64,000 bases of DNA, from the NCBI GenBank assembly GCA_023428755.1, contig JAEYWX010000017.1, positions 248,001-312,000 on the forward strand. Reading direction: 5' to 3'. The stretch is from Bacteroidota bacterium (GTDB taxonomy: Bacteria; Bacteroidota; Bacteroidia; Chitinophagales; Chitinophagaceae). The notes under the pieces were generated by a model. The model saw only the letters and a program-made list of their open reading frames with translations. It was not told the DNA's origin and did no database searches. This document shows positions 1 to 9,090 of the stretch, in pieces; positions within the stretch are counted from its first letter, which is position 1; each line of letters starts with the position of its first letter. The position numbers and the translations under genes were made by a program.

Positions 1-313
1 CAACACCCATTACAGGTATTGCGCCAATGAGTAACAAAGCTGTGTATGTTTTGCGTGGCCCCCATGTGTCGCACAACTTACCAATAAGCAAACGTGCAAT
101 GATGGTACCTGATACTGATGCAATAATAATATTGCCGATCTGCGATTTATCTAAATGCAGATCTTCTTTAATAGTTGGCATCAGTGGCGCCAAACCGAAC
201 CATCCAAAAAAGCAAACAAAGAATGTAAGCCAGGTTACATGGAAGGTTTTCATTTGCACACCACTCAACGAAAAAATGTTAAGCTTCGATAAAGGTTGAT
301 TAGTTACTGCCAT
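1..313 (-). CDS. narK: Nitrate/nitrite transporter, MFS NarK type (5' part only)
   Basis: The first 104 codons of a gene that runs off the left edge; the ATG is at 313-311. The translation begins MAVTNQPLSKLNIF and continues into a first membrane helix (TWLTFFVCFFGWFGLAPLMP) and a second (IGNIIIASVSGTIIARLLIG), followed by the MFS loop motif GKLCDTWGPRK. The FHVTWLTFF...GWFGLAPLMP stretch is typical of the nitrate/nitrite porter branch of MFS, which moves nitrate or nitrite across the inner membrane. The next genes on the same strand (porin, NirD, NirB) support nitrate/nitrite uptake for assimilation. The C-terminal three quarters cannot be judged here. Confidence 0.85.
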   Translation of the reverse strand, partial: MAVTNQPLSKLNIFSLSGVQMKTFHVTWLTFFVCFFGWFGLAPLMPTIKEDLHLDKSQIGNIIIASVSGTIIARLLIGKLCDTWGPRKTYTALLLIGAIPVMGV

Positions 314-355
314 AACAATTAGTTTTAAGTTGATGAATATTTTTTATTGTATAGA

Positions 356-1885
356 TCATTTGCTAAAAAAATCGGGTTTGATATTTATTTGCAGATAAGC
401 CCAGCTGTTGTTACGTTGTGTACTGCCCGGTGTTACTGCCTTGGCATACTCCATGCTTTTGGTTGAAGCCATGTAGCTTAAACCCAACTCGAGTGCTGTA
501 AACTTGTTGAGTTGATACGTACTTACACAGTCGAATTCGCTGCCGATATATTTGTTGATGGCATTGCCTGCAATATCTTTCTGATCTTTTGCCAATGCGA
601 AGTAGTGATAATCCAATCCAGTTGTAAAGCGTTTATCTTTTGATGTGAACCTGATCTTTGCAAAAGGATTACTTAATCCGCCAACAGGTGAACCTGTTGC
701 TACATAGAAATAATCTATCAATCCCCAGAACTTATGCGGTGTACCATACAAGGGATCGAAGCGGTGATTGGTTGTTGATGTACTGAACGCATCATTGCCC
801 GAAACATAATCCCAACCGATAGCATATGACCAATTCTTTTTTGCATAGGTTAACGAAGCAGTTGTTGTATAGGCAGAAAGCTTCAAACCTTCTTTATCTT
901 TTCCGCCTTGGTAATAAGCGCCTGCAGTGAGTGTAAATAATTTCTTTTTATCCATTATGCTGTTGATGAGCAACCCGGCTGTATAACGGGCATGAGTACC
1001 TGCTTTGTTGTAACGGCGACCAAATACATAGCCAGTGTCGGTTCCTGCAATTGTTTTTACAGAATCGAGACGGTATTTTGAAAACTGATCGCTTACAACC
1101 AGCCCGGTAATTTTTGTTTGGCCGAATGTTTTTGCTGCATATAAAAACTGCAATGCTTTGTAGTGTTGGCCCAATGCATTGGTGCTGGGTGGATTTTGCA
1201 TCGACAGTGTTCCTGTTTTTGCACTCACGCCGGTTGTATTTACAATAGGAATTAAACCTGCAGGTGTTACCACAAGATTTCCCCTGCTGTTCTTTACGTA
1301 AGGATTTACATTCGCAGGCGTATAAAAAGTTCCGTTATAGTTAAACGCATCGGTATTTTGATTGAAGGCTGCACCCAGATCAACCTGCCATCCTTTGTTG
1401 ATCAATTTAAATACAAGCGCATCATGTCGGCGGGCCTGTTGCAACCAGTCGAGGTTACCCAATAAACGGCTGTCATCATACATTAATTCCTGTCTGCCAA
1501 TACGAAAACCTAAATAATCAACCTTTGCATGTTTGAATGAAGAATCTTTTTTGTTGGCCAATGTTACTTCGGCCCATGCTTCGTGTACACCTAATTTGCT
1601 GCCATCGGCATTGCTGATAGAAGAAGCATCTTGTCCCCACACCCGTACATCCTGTACAGAAGTTAAAAACTGGATGCGGTTGTTTTTGTAACCAAAACTT
1701 AAACGGGTACGTTGCGAAGTAAAGAAAGCGGGTTGACTTGTTAACGGAAGCGGTATGCCTGCACCATCCCTGTATTCTGAACGTGTGCGCACCTGCCCGG
1801 TTAACGTAAACTGTGCTTTTAATGAAGTACCGGCTGCCAACAGCACTCCAACGATCATTACACTTTTTGTGTTTAATTTTTTCAT
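356..1885 (-). CDS. Alginate-export-type outer membrane porin
   Basis: A 509-residue protein with a signal peptide (MKKLNTKSVMIVGVLLAAGTSLKA, cleaved before QFTLTG). The rest is beta-barrel-like: alternating aromatic and charged strands, an N-terminal RTRSEYRDG...SQRTRLSFGY segment and the motif GFRIGRQELMYDDSRLLG, all characteristic of the alginate_exp porin family. In Bacteroidota such porins often sit next to nitrate or nitrite genes. Here it lies between nirD and the NarK-type gene on the same strand, so a role in outer membrane passage of nitrate or nitrite is inferred. Alginate itself is unlikely to be the substrate, since no alginate genes are nearby. Confidence 0.8.
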   Translation of the reverse strand: MKKLNTKSVMIVGVLLAAGTSLKAQFTLTGQVRTRSEYRDGAGIPLPLTSQPAFFTSQRTRLSFGYKNNRIQFLTSVQDVRVWGQDASSISNADGSKLGVHEAWAEVTLANKKDSSFKHAKVDYLGFRIGRQELMYDDSRLLGNLDWLQQARRHDALVFKLINKGWQVDLGAAFNQNTDAFNYNGTFYTPANVNPYVKNSRGNLVVTPAGLIPIVNTTGVSAKTGTLSMQNPPSTNALGQHYKALQFLYAAKTFGQTKITGLVVSDQFSKYRLDSVKTIAGTDTGYVFGRRYNKAGTHARYTAGLLINSIMDKKKLFTLTAGAYYQGGKDKEGLKLSAYTTTASLTYAKKNWSYAIGWDYVSGNDAFSTSTTNHRFDPLYGTPHKFWGLIDYFYVATGSPVGGLSNPFAKIRFTSKDKRFTTGLDYHYFALAKDQKDIAGNAINKYIGSEFDCVSTYQLNKFTALELGLSYMASTKSMEYAKAVTPGSTQRNNSWAYLQINIKPDFFSK

Positions 1886-1930
1886 GTTACTTTTGGTCGA
1901 TTTTAAAGTGATAGAATCTTTGAATCATCC

Positions 1931-1959
1931 AGCCCGGTTAGACTGCCATCTGCCGGGCT
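1931..1959 (-). other. Hairpin in the nirD-porin spacer
   Basis: AGCCCGG at 1931-1937 pairs with CCGGGCT at 1953-1959 (7 bp, 15-nt loop). In the sense of the minus-strand genes it has A-rich sequence before it and no U-run after it, so it is not a clear terminator of the nir transcript. It could act as a processing or stabilising stem between nirD and the porin gene. Confidence 0.35.
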
Positions 1960-1972
1960 TTATTTTCGAACA

Positions 1973-2323
1973 CTATTCTTCATCAACTCCTATAAATACA
2001 ATACCATCTTCTACTTTCACCTCGTAGGTTTTAATAGCACATTCATCGCCGCTAAGGCATTCGCCGGTAACCAGTGAAAACGTTTTTTTGTGAAACGGGC
2101 AAGCCACTTTCGGTTCATCGTTCTGTGTACCGATCATACCACGGCTTAATGCCATTTGCATGCGATGGGGGCATTCGTTCTGGGTGGCATACCACTCATC
2201 TCTTCTCGTAAAATGGAAAAGTGCAATTTGTGTGTCGTTGTATTTCACACACACGCCACCGTTTGCAGGCACATCTTCGGTTCTGCAGGCGGCAAACCAG
2301 GTAATTGTTTTTTCTGCGATCAT
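1973..2323 (-). CDS. nirD: Nitrite reductase small subunit, Rieske type
   Basis: A 116-residue NirD partner of NADH-dependent assimilatory nitrite reductase. The Rieske [2Fe-2S] ligands are visible: C51 and H53 (ECPHRMQMA), then C75 and H78 (ACPFHKK). The preferred start is the ATG at 2323 (MIAEKTITWF), which matches the usual NirD N-terminus; the frame stays open upstream to another ATG at 2362, which would add 13 unrelated residues. It lies downstream of nirB on the same strand with a spacer of about 210 bp, which contains two copies of a repeated motif. Confidence 0.92.
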   Translation of the reverse strand: MIAEKTITWFAACRTEDVPANGGVCVKYNDTQIALFHFTRRDEWYATQNECPHRMQMALSRGMIGTQNDEPKVACPFHKKTFSLVTGECLSGDECAIKTYEVKVEDGIVFIGVDEE

Positions 2324-2397
2324 ATATTTAGTACTTAAAGGATTTATAAAAGCTGTTCGCAAGAAAAAAAGAAGATGAACAGCTGCATTACCTTTTT

Positions 2398-2520
2398 TTA
2401 TATGGTAGCAATCGCAGAAAAGTGGCCAACGGGCCTATAAGCAATCAATCATCGAAAAATCGTTTGAAGTATTATTCGCAGGTTAAAAGCAAAATTTTAT
2501 ATGGCAGCAATCGTATTATT
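2398..2520 (-). promoter_or_regulatory. Repeated TTATATGGyAGCAATCG motif upstream of nirD
   Basis: Two copies lie between nirB and nirD, at 2398-2414 and 2498-2520, about 100 bp apart. A third, interrupted by a 4-bp duplication (AATGGTAGCAagcaATCG), is just upstream of nirB at 5081-5103. Copies 2 and 3 also share the continuation TATTA. The restriction to the two nir upstream regions suggests a regulator site or a repeated promoter segment; no protein can be assigned. Confidence 0.4.
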
Positions 2521-2532
2521 CAAAACCAAAAT

Positions 2533-5055
2533 TTATTTCCATTCTTTTGCACGCTTCTGTTCACGCATAGGATCAAATACCACTGAAGGATCTTTTTCCG
2601 CCGGTGCATTTACAAAGTGATTAAAGCGCTTACGTAATTCAGGGGTTTCAATAGCAGCTTTCCATTCGCACTCGTAGCTGTTAACATGATTTTCCATAGC
2701 GGCTTCCCACTCTGCATTCATACCCAGTGCATCATGCACTACAACTGAACGCAGATAATCAATACCACCTTCCATTTTATTTAACCACGTAGCTGTACGT
2801 GTTAACGGATCTGCTGTTTTTACATAGAACATCAGGAATCGATCAAGATATTTTACACATGTTTCTTCATCAATATCTGAAGCGAGTAGCAACGCATGTT
2901 GCGGTTTGCTGCCACCGTTGCCACATACATACAGGTTCCAGCCTTTTTCTGTAGCGATGATACCGAAGTCTTTACTCTGTGCTTCGGCACACTCACGGAT
3001 ACAACCGCTCACACCGCCTTTTAATTTATGTGGTGATCGAAGACCACGGTAACGCTCTTCAACACGTATTGCAAAACTTACACTGTCGTGTAAACCAAAA
3101 CGACACCAGGTACTGCCAACGCAACTTTTTACAGTGCGTAAACTTTTACCGTATGCATGTCCGCTTTCAAAACCTGCTTCAATTAATTCTTCCCAGATAT
3201 TTGGCAAATCGCTCAGGTGTGCACCAAACAGATCAATACGTTGACCACCGGTAATTTTTGTATAGAGATTATACTTCTTTGCAACCTGTCCAATTACAAT
3301 TAATTTATCAGGTGTAATTTCTCCACCCGGAATACGTGGTACAACTGAATAGGTTCCTCCTTTTTGAATATTTGCGAGGAAACGATCATTACTATCCTGT
3401 GCAGTATCATTTCCTTTTTTCAGGATCACTTCATTCCACAAGCTTGCAAGGATCGACGCAACGGGAGGCTTACATAATTCGCAACCATCACCTTTACCAA
3501 ATTTATCCAGCACTGCATCGTAGGTTCGCAGATCATTTATTTTGATGAGATCAAACAATTCCTGGCGACTGTAATCAAAATGTTCGCACAATACATTACG
3601 CACCACTTTACCAGATGCTTTCATAGTATGCAGCATCAGATCTTTTACCATTGGCACACAACCACCACAACCTGTTCCTGCTTTGGTACATTTCTTAATA
3701 CCATCCACAGTTTCGTAACCCAGCTTTACCGCATCACAAATAGCACCTTTTGTTACAGCTTCGCAACTGCAGATCACTGCATCATCAGGCAAGCTTGTTA
3801 CACCTGCACCAGCATCGCCTTCACCACCTCTTGCACCAAGAATAACATCTTCTGTATTGGGAGGCAACACCACTCTGTTTTTGCAGGTTTGCAATAACAT
3901 ATTGTATTGCTCAGCATCGCCTACAAGAATTCCACCAAGCAATTGTTTGCCGTCGGCACTTACATTAATGCGTTTGTACACACCCTTCACGCTGTCATCA
4001 AACACAATACTTCTCACAGCATCACCACTTACAAACGGATCACCAAAGCTGGCAACATCAACGCCGATCAGTTTCAACTTCGTGCTCATATCAAAACCGG
4101 TAAATGAACTCCCATCCCCTAAAAGGGCGTTCGTAGCTATTGCTATTAATTGATTTACTACAACAGTTGCCATTTCATAACCGGGAGCAACAAGACCATA
4201 GATCATTCCTTTATGTAAGGCACATTCGCCAATAGCAAAAATGAAAGGGTCGGATGTTTGCAAGTTGTCGTTAACGGTTATTCCTCCACGTGGACCGACT
4301 TCTAATGCAGCGGCTTTTGCCAATTCATCTCTGGGTTTAATACCGGCAGAGATCACAAGCATATCAACATCAAACGAACTGTCATCAGAAAATCGCATGC
4401 TGGTTATAGCAGTATTACCTTCAATTGCAGTTGTATTTTTTGATGTATGAATTGTAAGACCGAGGTCTTGTAATTTCGATTGTAATAATCTTGAGCCCGC
4501 ATCATCGATCTGGCGGGGCATTAAACGTGGAGCAAATTCAATTACCTGCGTGTCTGTAACACCAAGATCAAGCATGGCTTTTGCAGCTTCCAAACCAAGC
4601 AACCCACCACCGATCACCGCACCTTTCTTTGATTTCTTTGCCCACTTGGTCATCAGTTCCAGGTCTTCGATTGTACGGTATATAAAAACCCCTTCTTTTT
4701 CAACACCGGGAATTGGAGGAACAAACGCTGCCGAACCGGTAGCAAGTATGAGGTAATCGTAGGCTTCAGTAACACCCGCATGTGAGAATACGGTTTTGTT
4801 TTCCCTGTCAATTGATACTACAGGGTCAGAAAGATGGAGCACAATGCCGTTTTCACTATACCACTCTTTTGGGGCGAGGGAAAGATCGTCGGCAGACTTA
4901 CCGGCAAAATATTCACTGAGATGAACCCTGTCGTAAGCAGGTCTTACTTCTTCTCCAAAAACCACGAGGGAGATATTACCGGCTTTGTTTTTGGCTACCA
5001 GCTTTTCGCAGAACTTGTAACCTACCATGCCGTCTCCAATTACTACCACTTTCAT
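2533..5055 (-). CDS. nirB: NADH-dependent nitrite reductase large subunit
   Basis: An 840-residue cytoplasmic enzyme that reduces nitrite to ammonium with NADH. Domain order is canonical: an N-terminal FAD/NAD-dependent reductase (VVVIGDGMVG near residue 5; ATGSAAFVPPIPG; AVIGGGLLGLEAA), a BFD-like [2Fe-2S] domain (ICSCEAVTKG...CTKAGTGCGGC), a second BFD-like segment, then the sulfite/nitrite reductase half-domains. The siroheme-[4Fe-4S] ligands are C645 and C651 (CVGSTWC) and C685 and C689 (CIREC). The start is the ATG at 5055, directly before the dinucleotide fold; an in-frame ATG at 5091 adds 12 unlikely residues. The length is normal and no key residue is missing. Confidence 0.97.
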   Translation of the reverse strand: MKVVVIGDGMVGYKFCEKLVAKNKAGNISLVVFGEEVRPAYDRVHLSEYFAGKSADDLSLAPKEWYSENGIVLHLSDPVVSIDRENKTVFSHAGVTEAYDYLILATGSAAFVPPIPGVEKEGVFIYRTIEDLELMTKWAKKSKKGAVIGGGLLGLEAAKAMLDLGVTDTQVIEFAPRLMPRQIDDAGSRLLQSKLQDLGLTIHTSKNTTAIEGNTAITSMRFSDDSSFDVDMLVISAGIKPRDELAKAAALEVGPRGGITVNDNLQTSDPFIFAIGECALHKGMIYGLVAPGYEMATVVVNQLIAIATNALLGDGSSFTGFDMSTKLKLIGVDVASFGDPFVSGDAVRSIVFDDSVKGVYKRINVSADGKQLLGGILVGDAEQYNMLLQTCKNRVVLPPNTEDVILGARGGEGDAGAGVTSLPDDAVICSCEAVTKGAICDAVKLGYETVDGIKKCTKAGTGCGGCVPMVKDLMLHTMKASGKVVRNVLCEHFDYSRQELFDLIKINDLRTYDAVLDKFGKGDGCELCKPPVASILASLWNEVILKKGNDTAQDSNDRFLANIQKGGTYSVVPRIPGGEITPDKLIVIGQVAKKYNLYTKITGGQRIDLFGAHLSDLPNIWEELIEAGFESGHAYGKSLRTVKSCVGSTWCRFGLHDSVSFAIRVEERYRGLRSPHKLKGGVSGCIRECAEAQSKDFGIIATEKGWNLYVCGNGGSKPQHALLLASDIDEETCVKYLDRFLMFYVKTADPLTRTATWLNKMEGGIDYLRSVVVHDALGMNAEWEAAMENHVNSYECEWKAAIETPELRKRFNHFVNAPAEKDPSVVFDPMREQKRAKEWK

Positions 5056-5171
5056 AATCTTACTGTTTGAGTGTAACAATAATGGTAGCAAGCAATCGTA
5101 TTAACTATTATTTCATATAATACTTGCAACGTGATTAATATGGCGAAATGCAGTATTAAATGATTTATGTC

Positions 5172-5202
5172 ATGAAATTAAGGTTAAAAATTGTAATTTC
5201 AT
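5172..5202. promoter_or_regulatory. Candidate operator: 9-bp inverted repeat between nirB and cobA
   Basis: ATGAAATTA (5172-5180) and TAATTTCAT (5194-5202) form a perfect inverted repeat with a 13-bp spacer in the 192-bp divergent gap between nirB and the methyltransferase gene. The position suits a shared operator. The arms do not match a classic FNR (TTGAT-N4-ATCAA) or CRP (TGTGA-N6-TCACA) box, so linking it to the FNR-like gene downstream is speculative. Confidence 0.4.
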
Positions 5203-5247
5203 TAAACAGAACATGATTTTTATTATATTTATTTAATTTTAATTTGT

Positions 5248-6030
5248 ATGATTTCTGCAAAATTGATACTTGTTGGAGCTGGTCCGGGTGATCCTGAACT
5301 TATTACAATAAAAGCAATACGATCCTTAAAACAGGCCGATGTGGTATTATACGATGCGTTGGCAAATGAAGACTTGTTGGATTATTGCAAGCCAACCTGT
5401 ATTCATCGTTTTGTGGGAAAGCGATACGGGTGTCATGCCCTTTCGCAGGATGAGATCAACAGCCTGATTGTTGAATACGGACAGCAATATAAAAATGTAG
5501 TACGTTTAAAAGGCGGCGATCCGTTTGTATTTGGCCGGGCACAGGAAGAAATTGTAACAGCCCGCAATGCAGGTATGGAAGTAGAAATTGTGCCGGGTAT
5601 TTCAAGTGCCCTTGCAGTTCCGGCAACACAAATGATTCCCCTCACCTGTCGTGGCATCAATGAAAGTTTTTGGGTAACAACCGGTACTACACGTTCAGGT
5701 GAAATATCGGCTGATATAAAATTGGCTGCACAATCAAGTGCAACAGTGATCATCTTAATGGCCATGAGCAAGCTGGAGTCCATCATGGATATTTTCAGCA
5801 GCTATGGTAAAACAAATACACCTGTGGCGATTATACAGAACGGAACCACAAAAGATGAGAAGATCGTATTAGGTACGGTTCATGATATATTTTTCAGAGC
5901 AGTACATGCGAACATCAGCAATCCTGCGATAATAGTAGTGGGCGATGTGGTGCAACTGCATCCCTCCTATTTGCTCACAACCGTACAGCAGCAAACAACA
6001 CAGTATCTCACAAAAAACAAAACAATGTAA
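5248..6030 (+). CDS. cobA: Uroporphyrinogen-III C-methyltransferase
   Basis: A 260-residue single-domain SUMT that methylates uroporphyrinogen III to precorrin-2 with S-adenosylmethionine, the first committed step to siroheme. Family motifs are clear: VGAGPGDPELIT at residues 9-20, the SAM-binding RLKGGDPFVFGRAQEE, and PGISSALAVPATQMIPLTCRG. No dehydrogenase/chelatase (CysG N-terminal) domain is fused. It is divergent from nirB, whose product needs siroheme. The FNR-like gene follows 56 bp downstream on the same strand. Confidence 0.93.
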   Translation: MISAKLILVGAGPGDPELITIKAIRSLKQADVVLYDALANEDLLDYCKPTCIHRFVGKRYGCHALSQDEINSLIVEYGQQYKNVVRLKGGDPFVFGRAQEEIVTARNAGMEVEIVPGISSALAVPATQMIPLTCRGINESFWVTTGTTRSGEISADIKLAAQSSATVIILMAMSKLESIMDIFSSYGKTNTPVAIIQNGTTKDEKIVLGTVHDIFFRAVHANISNPAIIVVGDVVQLHPSYLLTTVQQQTTQYLTKNKTM

Positions 6031-6086
6031 TTGTGTGCATGACCGTTTAACCTTTACTTTGCAGCAGCACGATTTAAAAACCGGTC

Positions 6087-6776
6087 ATGAAACAAAACAA
6101 AAAGAACTGCAATCTTACAGGCTGTGTACTTTGTAAACAATGTCTTCCCGACTGGCTGCCGGCAATCGATGCCAACCGCAAAAGTTTTCATGTAAAAAAA
6201 GGTGAAGTGCTTTTTCAGGAAGGTGATGAAGTAAAAGGAATGTACTTCATCAATACGGGGCTTGTAAAAGTGCACAAAAAATGGGGCAACGATAAAGAAC
6301 TCATCCTTCGCATTGCCAGCAACGGTGATATTGTTGGACATCGTGGTTTGGGAACCGATACCATCTACCCTGTGTCGGGAACAGCACTTGAAGCAACAGA
6401 AGTTTGCTTCTTAAGCCTGGACTTTTTCAATACTACATTGAAAGTAAATCATGAGTTTCTGTACCAACTGATGATGTTCTTTGCTGCTGAATTAAAAGAA
6501 TCTGAGAAACGAATGCGTAACCTTGCACACATGAATGTGAAAGGACGCATTGCCAATGCATTGGTATACCTGCAACAAAAATTTGGTACTGATGCAAATG
6601 GCTTTGTTGATCTTTCTATCAGTCGACAGGATCTTGCATCATACACAGGCACTACCTATGAATCACTCTTCCGCACCATGAATGAACTGGTTGCCGAAAA
6701 TGCTATTTATACAGATGGGAAAAAGATCAGGATCCTGAAAGAAAATATCTTACTCGGATATACCGAAGAGGAGTAA
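6087..6776 (+). CDS. Crp/Fnr-family transcription regulator with FNR-like cysteines
   Basis: A 229-residue regulator: cyclic-nucleotide-binding fold (about 35-145) and a C-terminal winged helix (about 160-220). The N-terminus has a cysteine cluster, C8, C13, C16 and C19. A further cysteine, C107 in ALEATEVCFLS, aligns by eye with C122 of E. coli FNR (ALETSMVCEIP), so a [4Fe-4S] sensor is possible. In the recognition helix (TTYESLFRTM) the E and R that read the TGA half-site in CRP/FNR are kept, while the FNR-specific serine is F. Its place beside the nir and siroheme genes suggests control of nitrogen oxide or anaerobic metabolism. It ends 3 bp before the convergent GH97 gene with no visible terminator. 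Confidence 0.88.
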   Translation: MKQNKKNCNLTGCVLCKQCLPDWLPAIDANRKSFHVKKGEVLFQEGDEVKGMYFINTGLVKVHKKWGNDKELILRIASNGDIVGHRGLGTDTIYPVSGTALEATEVCFLSLDFFNTTLKVNHEFLYQLMMFFAAELKESEKRMRNLAHMNVKGRIANALVYLQQKFGTDANGFVDLSISRQDLASYTGTTYESLFRTMNELVAENAIYTDGKKIRILKENILLGYTEEE

Positions 6777-6779
6777 ACA

Positions 6780-8714
6780 CTATTCCAGCACTATCACAAA
6801 ACCACCTGCCGGTTGTAACGTCAGTGTTTGTTTTTTCCTTGCGTCGATTTGTTTTTCAGCGAACGACAAACTGGTTTCGCCTTCTGTAATGATGCGGGCT
6901 TTCGTTTTTTTGAATAGTACCGGATCGATCACAACTTCTCTTGATGTTTGTTCACCATTAATTCCTGCGATATACCATTTCTGTTGATGTCTTCTTGCTA
7001 TTACAACGTATTTACCGGGAAAACCATCAATGAACTTTACCTCGTCCCAGGAAGTTGGTAATTCTCGTAAAAAGTTTTGAATGATGGATGGTACATGCTG
7101 CATACCTTCCGGCGATTCAGCAAAATGCTGAATGCCGGATAAAAATAAAACAGATGTTGCCAGTTCAAACGCACTCGTAGTTTTCCGCACAACATTGGTC
7201 TGGATCTTATACAAATTCATGGGTGTAAAATCCATCGGATCAAATGCATTGCGTGTAAACGGAAGCATGGCACAATGCGTTGCTTCTTTATCAGCATCTC
7301 CTTGATTAAATGTGATCATTTCAAAACCACGTACTGCTTCAGCCGTCATCAAATGCGGATAGGTACGGCTCCAGCCTCTTGGCAATGTGGCCCCATGAAA
7401 ATTTACCAGCAACTGGTACTTCGCCGCATCTTGTAAAATAGCATGGTAATATTCCATTACGGATTGACCATCGCCTGCAAAAAAATCGATCTTCACACCT
7501 TTGATGCCCATCTCTTTCAAACGTTGAAATTCTTTGCTGCGGCTTTCGGTTGTAAGCAAATGGTCCTTTGGAGTATATTTTACAGTATTCCAGTCACCAG
7601 CTGAATTATACCACAACAGTAATCCTACATTTTTTTGCTTTGCATAGTCAGCAAGCTCTTTCACTTTTTCATAACCGATCTTACTATCCCAAGCGGCATC
7701 GATCAAACAATATTGCCAGTTCATGGCAGCTGCAAAGTCGATATACTTTTTCTGTTCATCATACACAATAAAATCGTCTTTTGAATTGATCCAGCTCCAC
7801 GATGCTTTGCCCGGTTTTACAAACGAAGCATCTTTGATCACGGATGCATTTGCAAGATCCGTTCCCAATGTAGATTCAATGATGGTAGCCAGGCTTCCGA
7901 TTGTGATGATGCGCCAGGGACTGGCGTACGGCAATGTTATCAGCGGCAATAAATTTTTACCTGTGATGATCTCACGTGGATCAGGTAAGCCAATAAAATA
8001 TTCGCCATTGGGTGATTCCGCTTTTAATCGTGTTGCACAATCATTACTACCTACTGCAGCTTCGGTAATCAGTGCCCATGTATTGTTGTGCTGAAACAAA
8101 GCCGGGTACACCCAGCCCGCTGCCGATGGCGATGTTGTACCCACCGGTATGTTTTGCTGGTAATGTTCTTCGTAGGCCGGATTGGTTTGTTCCCAACCGG
8201 TTTTTGATACCTGCATGGGTTGCAAAAATGCAGTAGCAGTTGCCGGAAACGAAAAAGAGGTATGCTCGGCCGTTAGCATCTTATATGGACTGTTACCTGC
8301 AGGAAGTGCATAGCGAAACGCAACGCCATCGTTCGATACCTGGAAGATCAATTCGAGCAAGACTCCCGTTTGATGTTTGTAACGAATGATGCGCTTGTTG
8401 GCGTTGTAATGATTTTGTTTTCGCTTGGCATGGATCATGCTGTATCGATCGCTTACGGTTTGCACGGCAGATGCGTTCACAAAACTTAGTCCGCTTGAAA
8501 AATCAGTTGCATCAGCTGTAATGCCCAATTTTGAAGGACGCAACAATTCTGTTTGTCCAACATGTACAGTGTACTGCAACATGCCGTTGCCGGTGAGCTG
8601 TAGTTTGACAGCGATCTTTTTATCGGGACTGCTGATGGTAACCTGTGCTGAAACATGGAAAGCAATTCCGCATAGGAGCAGTAGTGCAAATGAACGAAAC
8701 AGTAACTGTTGCAT
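6780..8714 (-). CDS. GH97 glycoside hydrolase, retaining type
   Basis: A 644-residue secreted or periplasmic protein with a signal peptide ending at VSAQ (residue 24). Domains: GH97 N-terminal beta-sandwich (about 25-280), catalytic TIM barrel (about 290-560) and a C-terminal beta domain. D410 in GVKIDFF and E459 in TAEAVRG fit the nucleophile and acid/base of the retaining GH97 branch (alpha-galactosidases), rather than the inverting SusB-type alpha-glucosidases, which use glutamates. An alpha-galactosidase or a related alpha-glycosidase acting on pectin side chains is therefore more likely than a starch enzyme. It lies 34 bp downstream of rhaM and is probably co-transcribed with it. Confidence 0.88.
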   Translation of the reverse strand: MQQLLFRSFALLLLCGIAFHVSAQVTISSPDKKIAVKLQLTGNGMLQYTVHVGQTELLRPSKLGITADATDFSSGLSFVNASAVQTVSDRYSMIHAKRKQNHYNANKRIIRYKHQTGVLLELIFQVSNDGVAFRYALPAGNSPYKMLTAEHTSFSFPATATAFLQPMQVSKTGWEQTNPAYEEHYQQNIPVGTTSPSAAGWVYPALFQHNNTWALITEAAVGSNDCATRLKAESPNGEYFIGLPDPREIITGKNLLPLITLPYASPWRIITIGSLATIIESTLGTDLANASVIKDASFVKPGKASWSWINSKDDFIVYDEQKKYIDFAAAMNWQYCLIDAAWDSKIGYEKVKELADYAKQKNVGLLLWYNSAGDWNTVKYTPKDHLLTTESRSKEFQRLKEMGIKGVKIDFFAGDGQSVMEYYHAILQDAAKYQLLVNFHGATLPRGWSRTYPHLMTAEAVRGFEMITFNQGDADKEATHCAMLPFTRNAFDPMDFTPMNLYKIQTNVVRKTTSAFELATSVLFLSGIQHFAESPEGMQHVPSIIQNFLRELPTSWDEVKFIDGFPGKYVVIARRHQQKWYIAGINGEQTSREVVIDPVLFKKTKARIITEGETSLSFAEKQIDARKKQTLTLQPAGGFVIVLE

Positions 8715-8748
8715 AGTAAATCTAATAGCGATAAGCGATCAATAAAAT

Positions 8749-9063
8749 TTAACGCATGTAAAATACTTCATTCAGCGGAATACTTACCGGCGAATTATCC
8801 GGATTGCTTTCCATAATATCTTTCATATACGCCCACCACTTTTGCATCACCGGATGATTGGGCAGTGAATCAAGATGGAGTGGATTGTCGATGTTCAGTG
8901 TTGCAAACAGATCACCGGTTGCTTCATCCAGGAAAATATGATACTCGGTGATACCTGTTTTGCGGAGCAACTCTTCCAGCTCGGGCCAGAGTTCATCATG
9001 CCGGCGTTTGTACTCGGCTTCCTGGCCTTTAAATAGTTTCATACGTGATGCAATGCGTGGCAT
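8749..9063 (-). CDS. rhaM: L-rhamnose mutarotase
   Basis: A 104-residue cytoplasmic enzyme of the RhaM family that interconverts alpha- and beta-L-rhamnopyranose. The signature RRHDELWPEL is present with H22 at the position of the E. coli catalytic histidine, and the C-terminal PVMQKWWAYMKDIM block is typical. The full family length is intact. Rhamnose is released by the pectin enzymes encoded around it (PL11, GH106), so this gene links the extracytoplasmic degradation to sugar catabolism. Confidence 0.93.
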   Translation of the reverse strand: MPRIASRMKLFKGQEAEYKRRHDELWPELEELLRKTGITEYHIFLDEATGDLFATLNIDNPLHLDSLPNHPVMQKWWAYMKDIMESNPDNSPVSIPLNEVFYMR

Positions 9064-9090
9064 AGTTTTTTTTTGTTTTTTTATTTACGA

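Noticed and set aside
1931..1959. The 1931-1959 hairpin as a terminator of nirBD
   Set aside because: In the minus-strand sense there is no U-run after the stem; the T-rich side faces the plus strand, where no gene ends.
6774..6782. A bidirectional terminator between the FNR-like gene and GH97
   Set aside because: The stops are only 3 bp apart and no hairpin with a T-run is visible around them.
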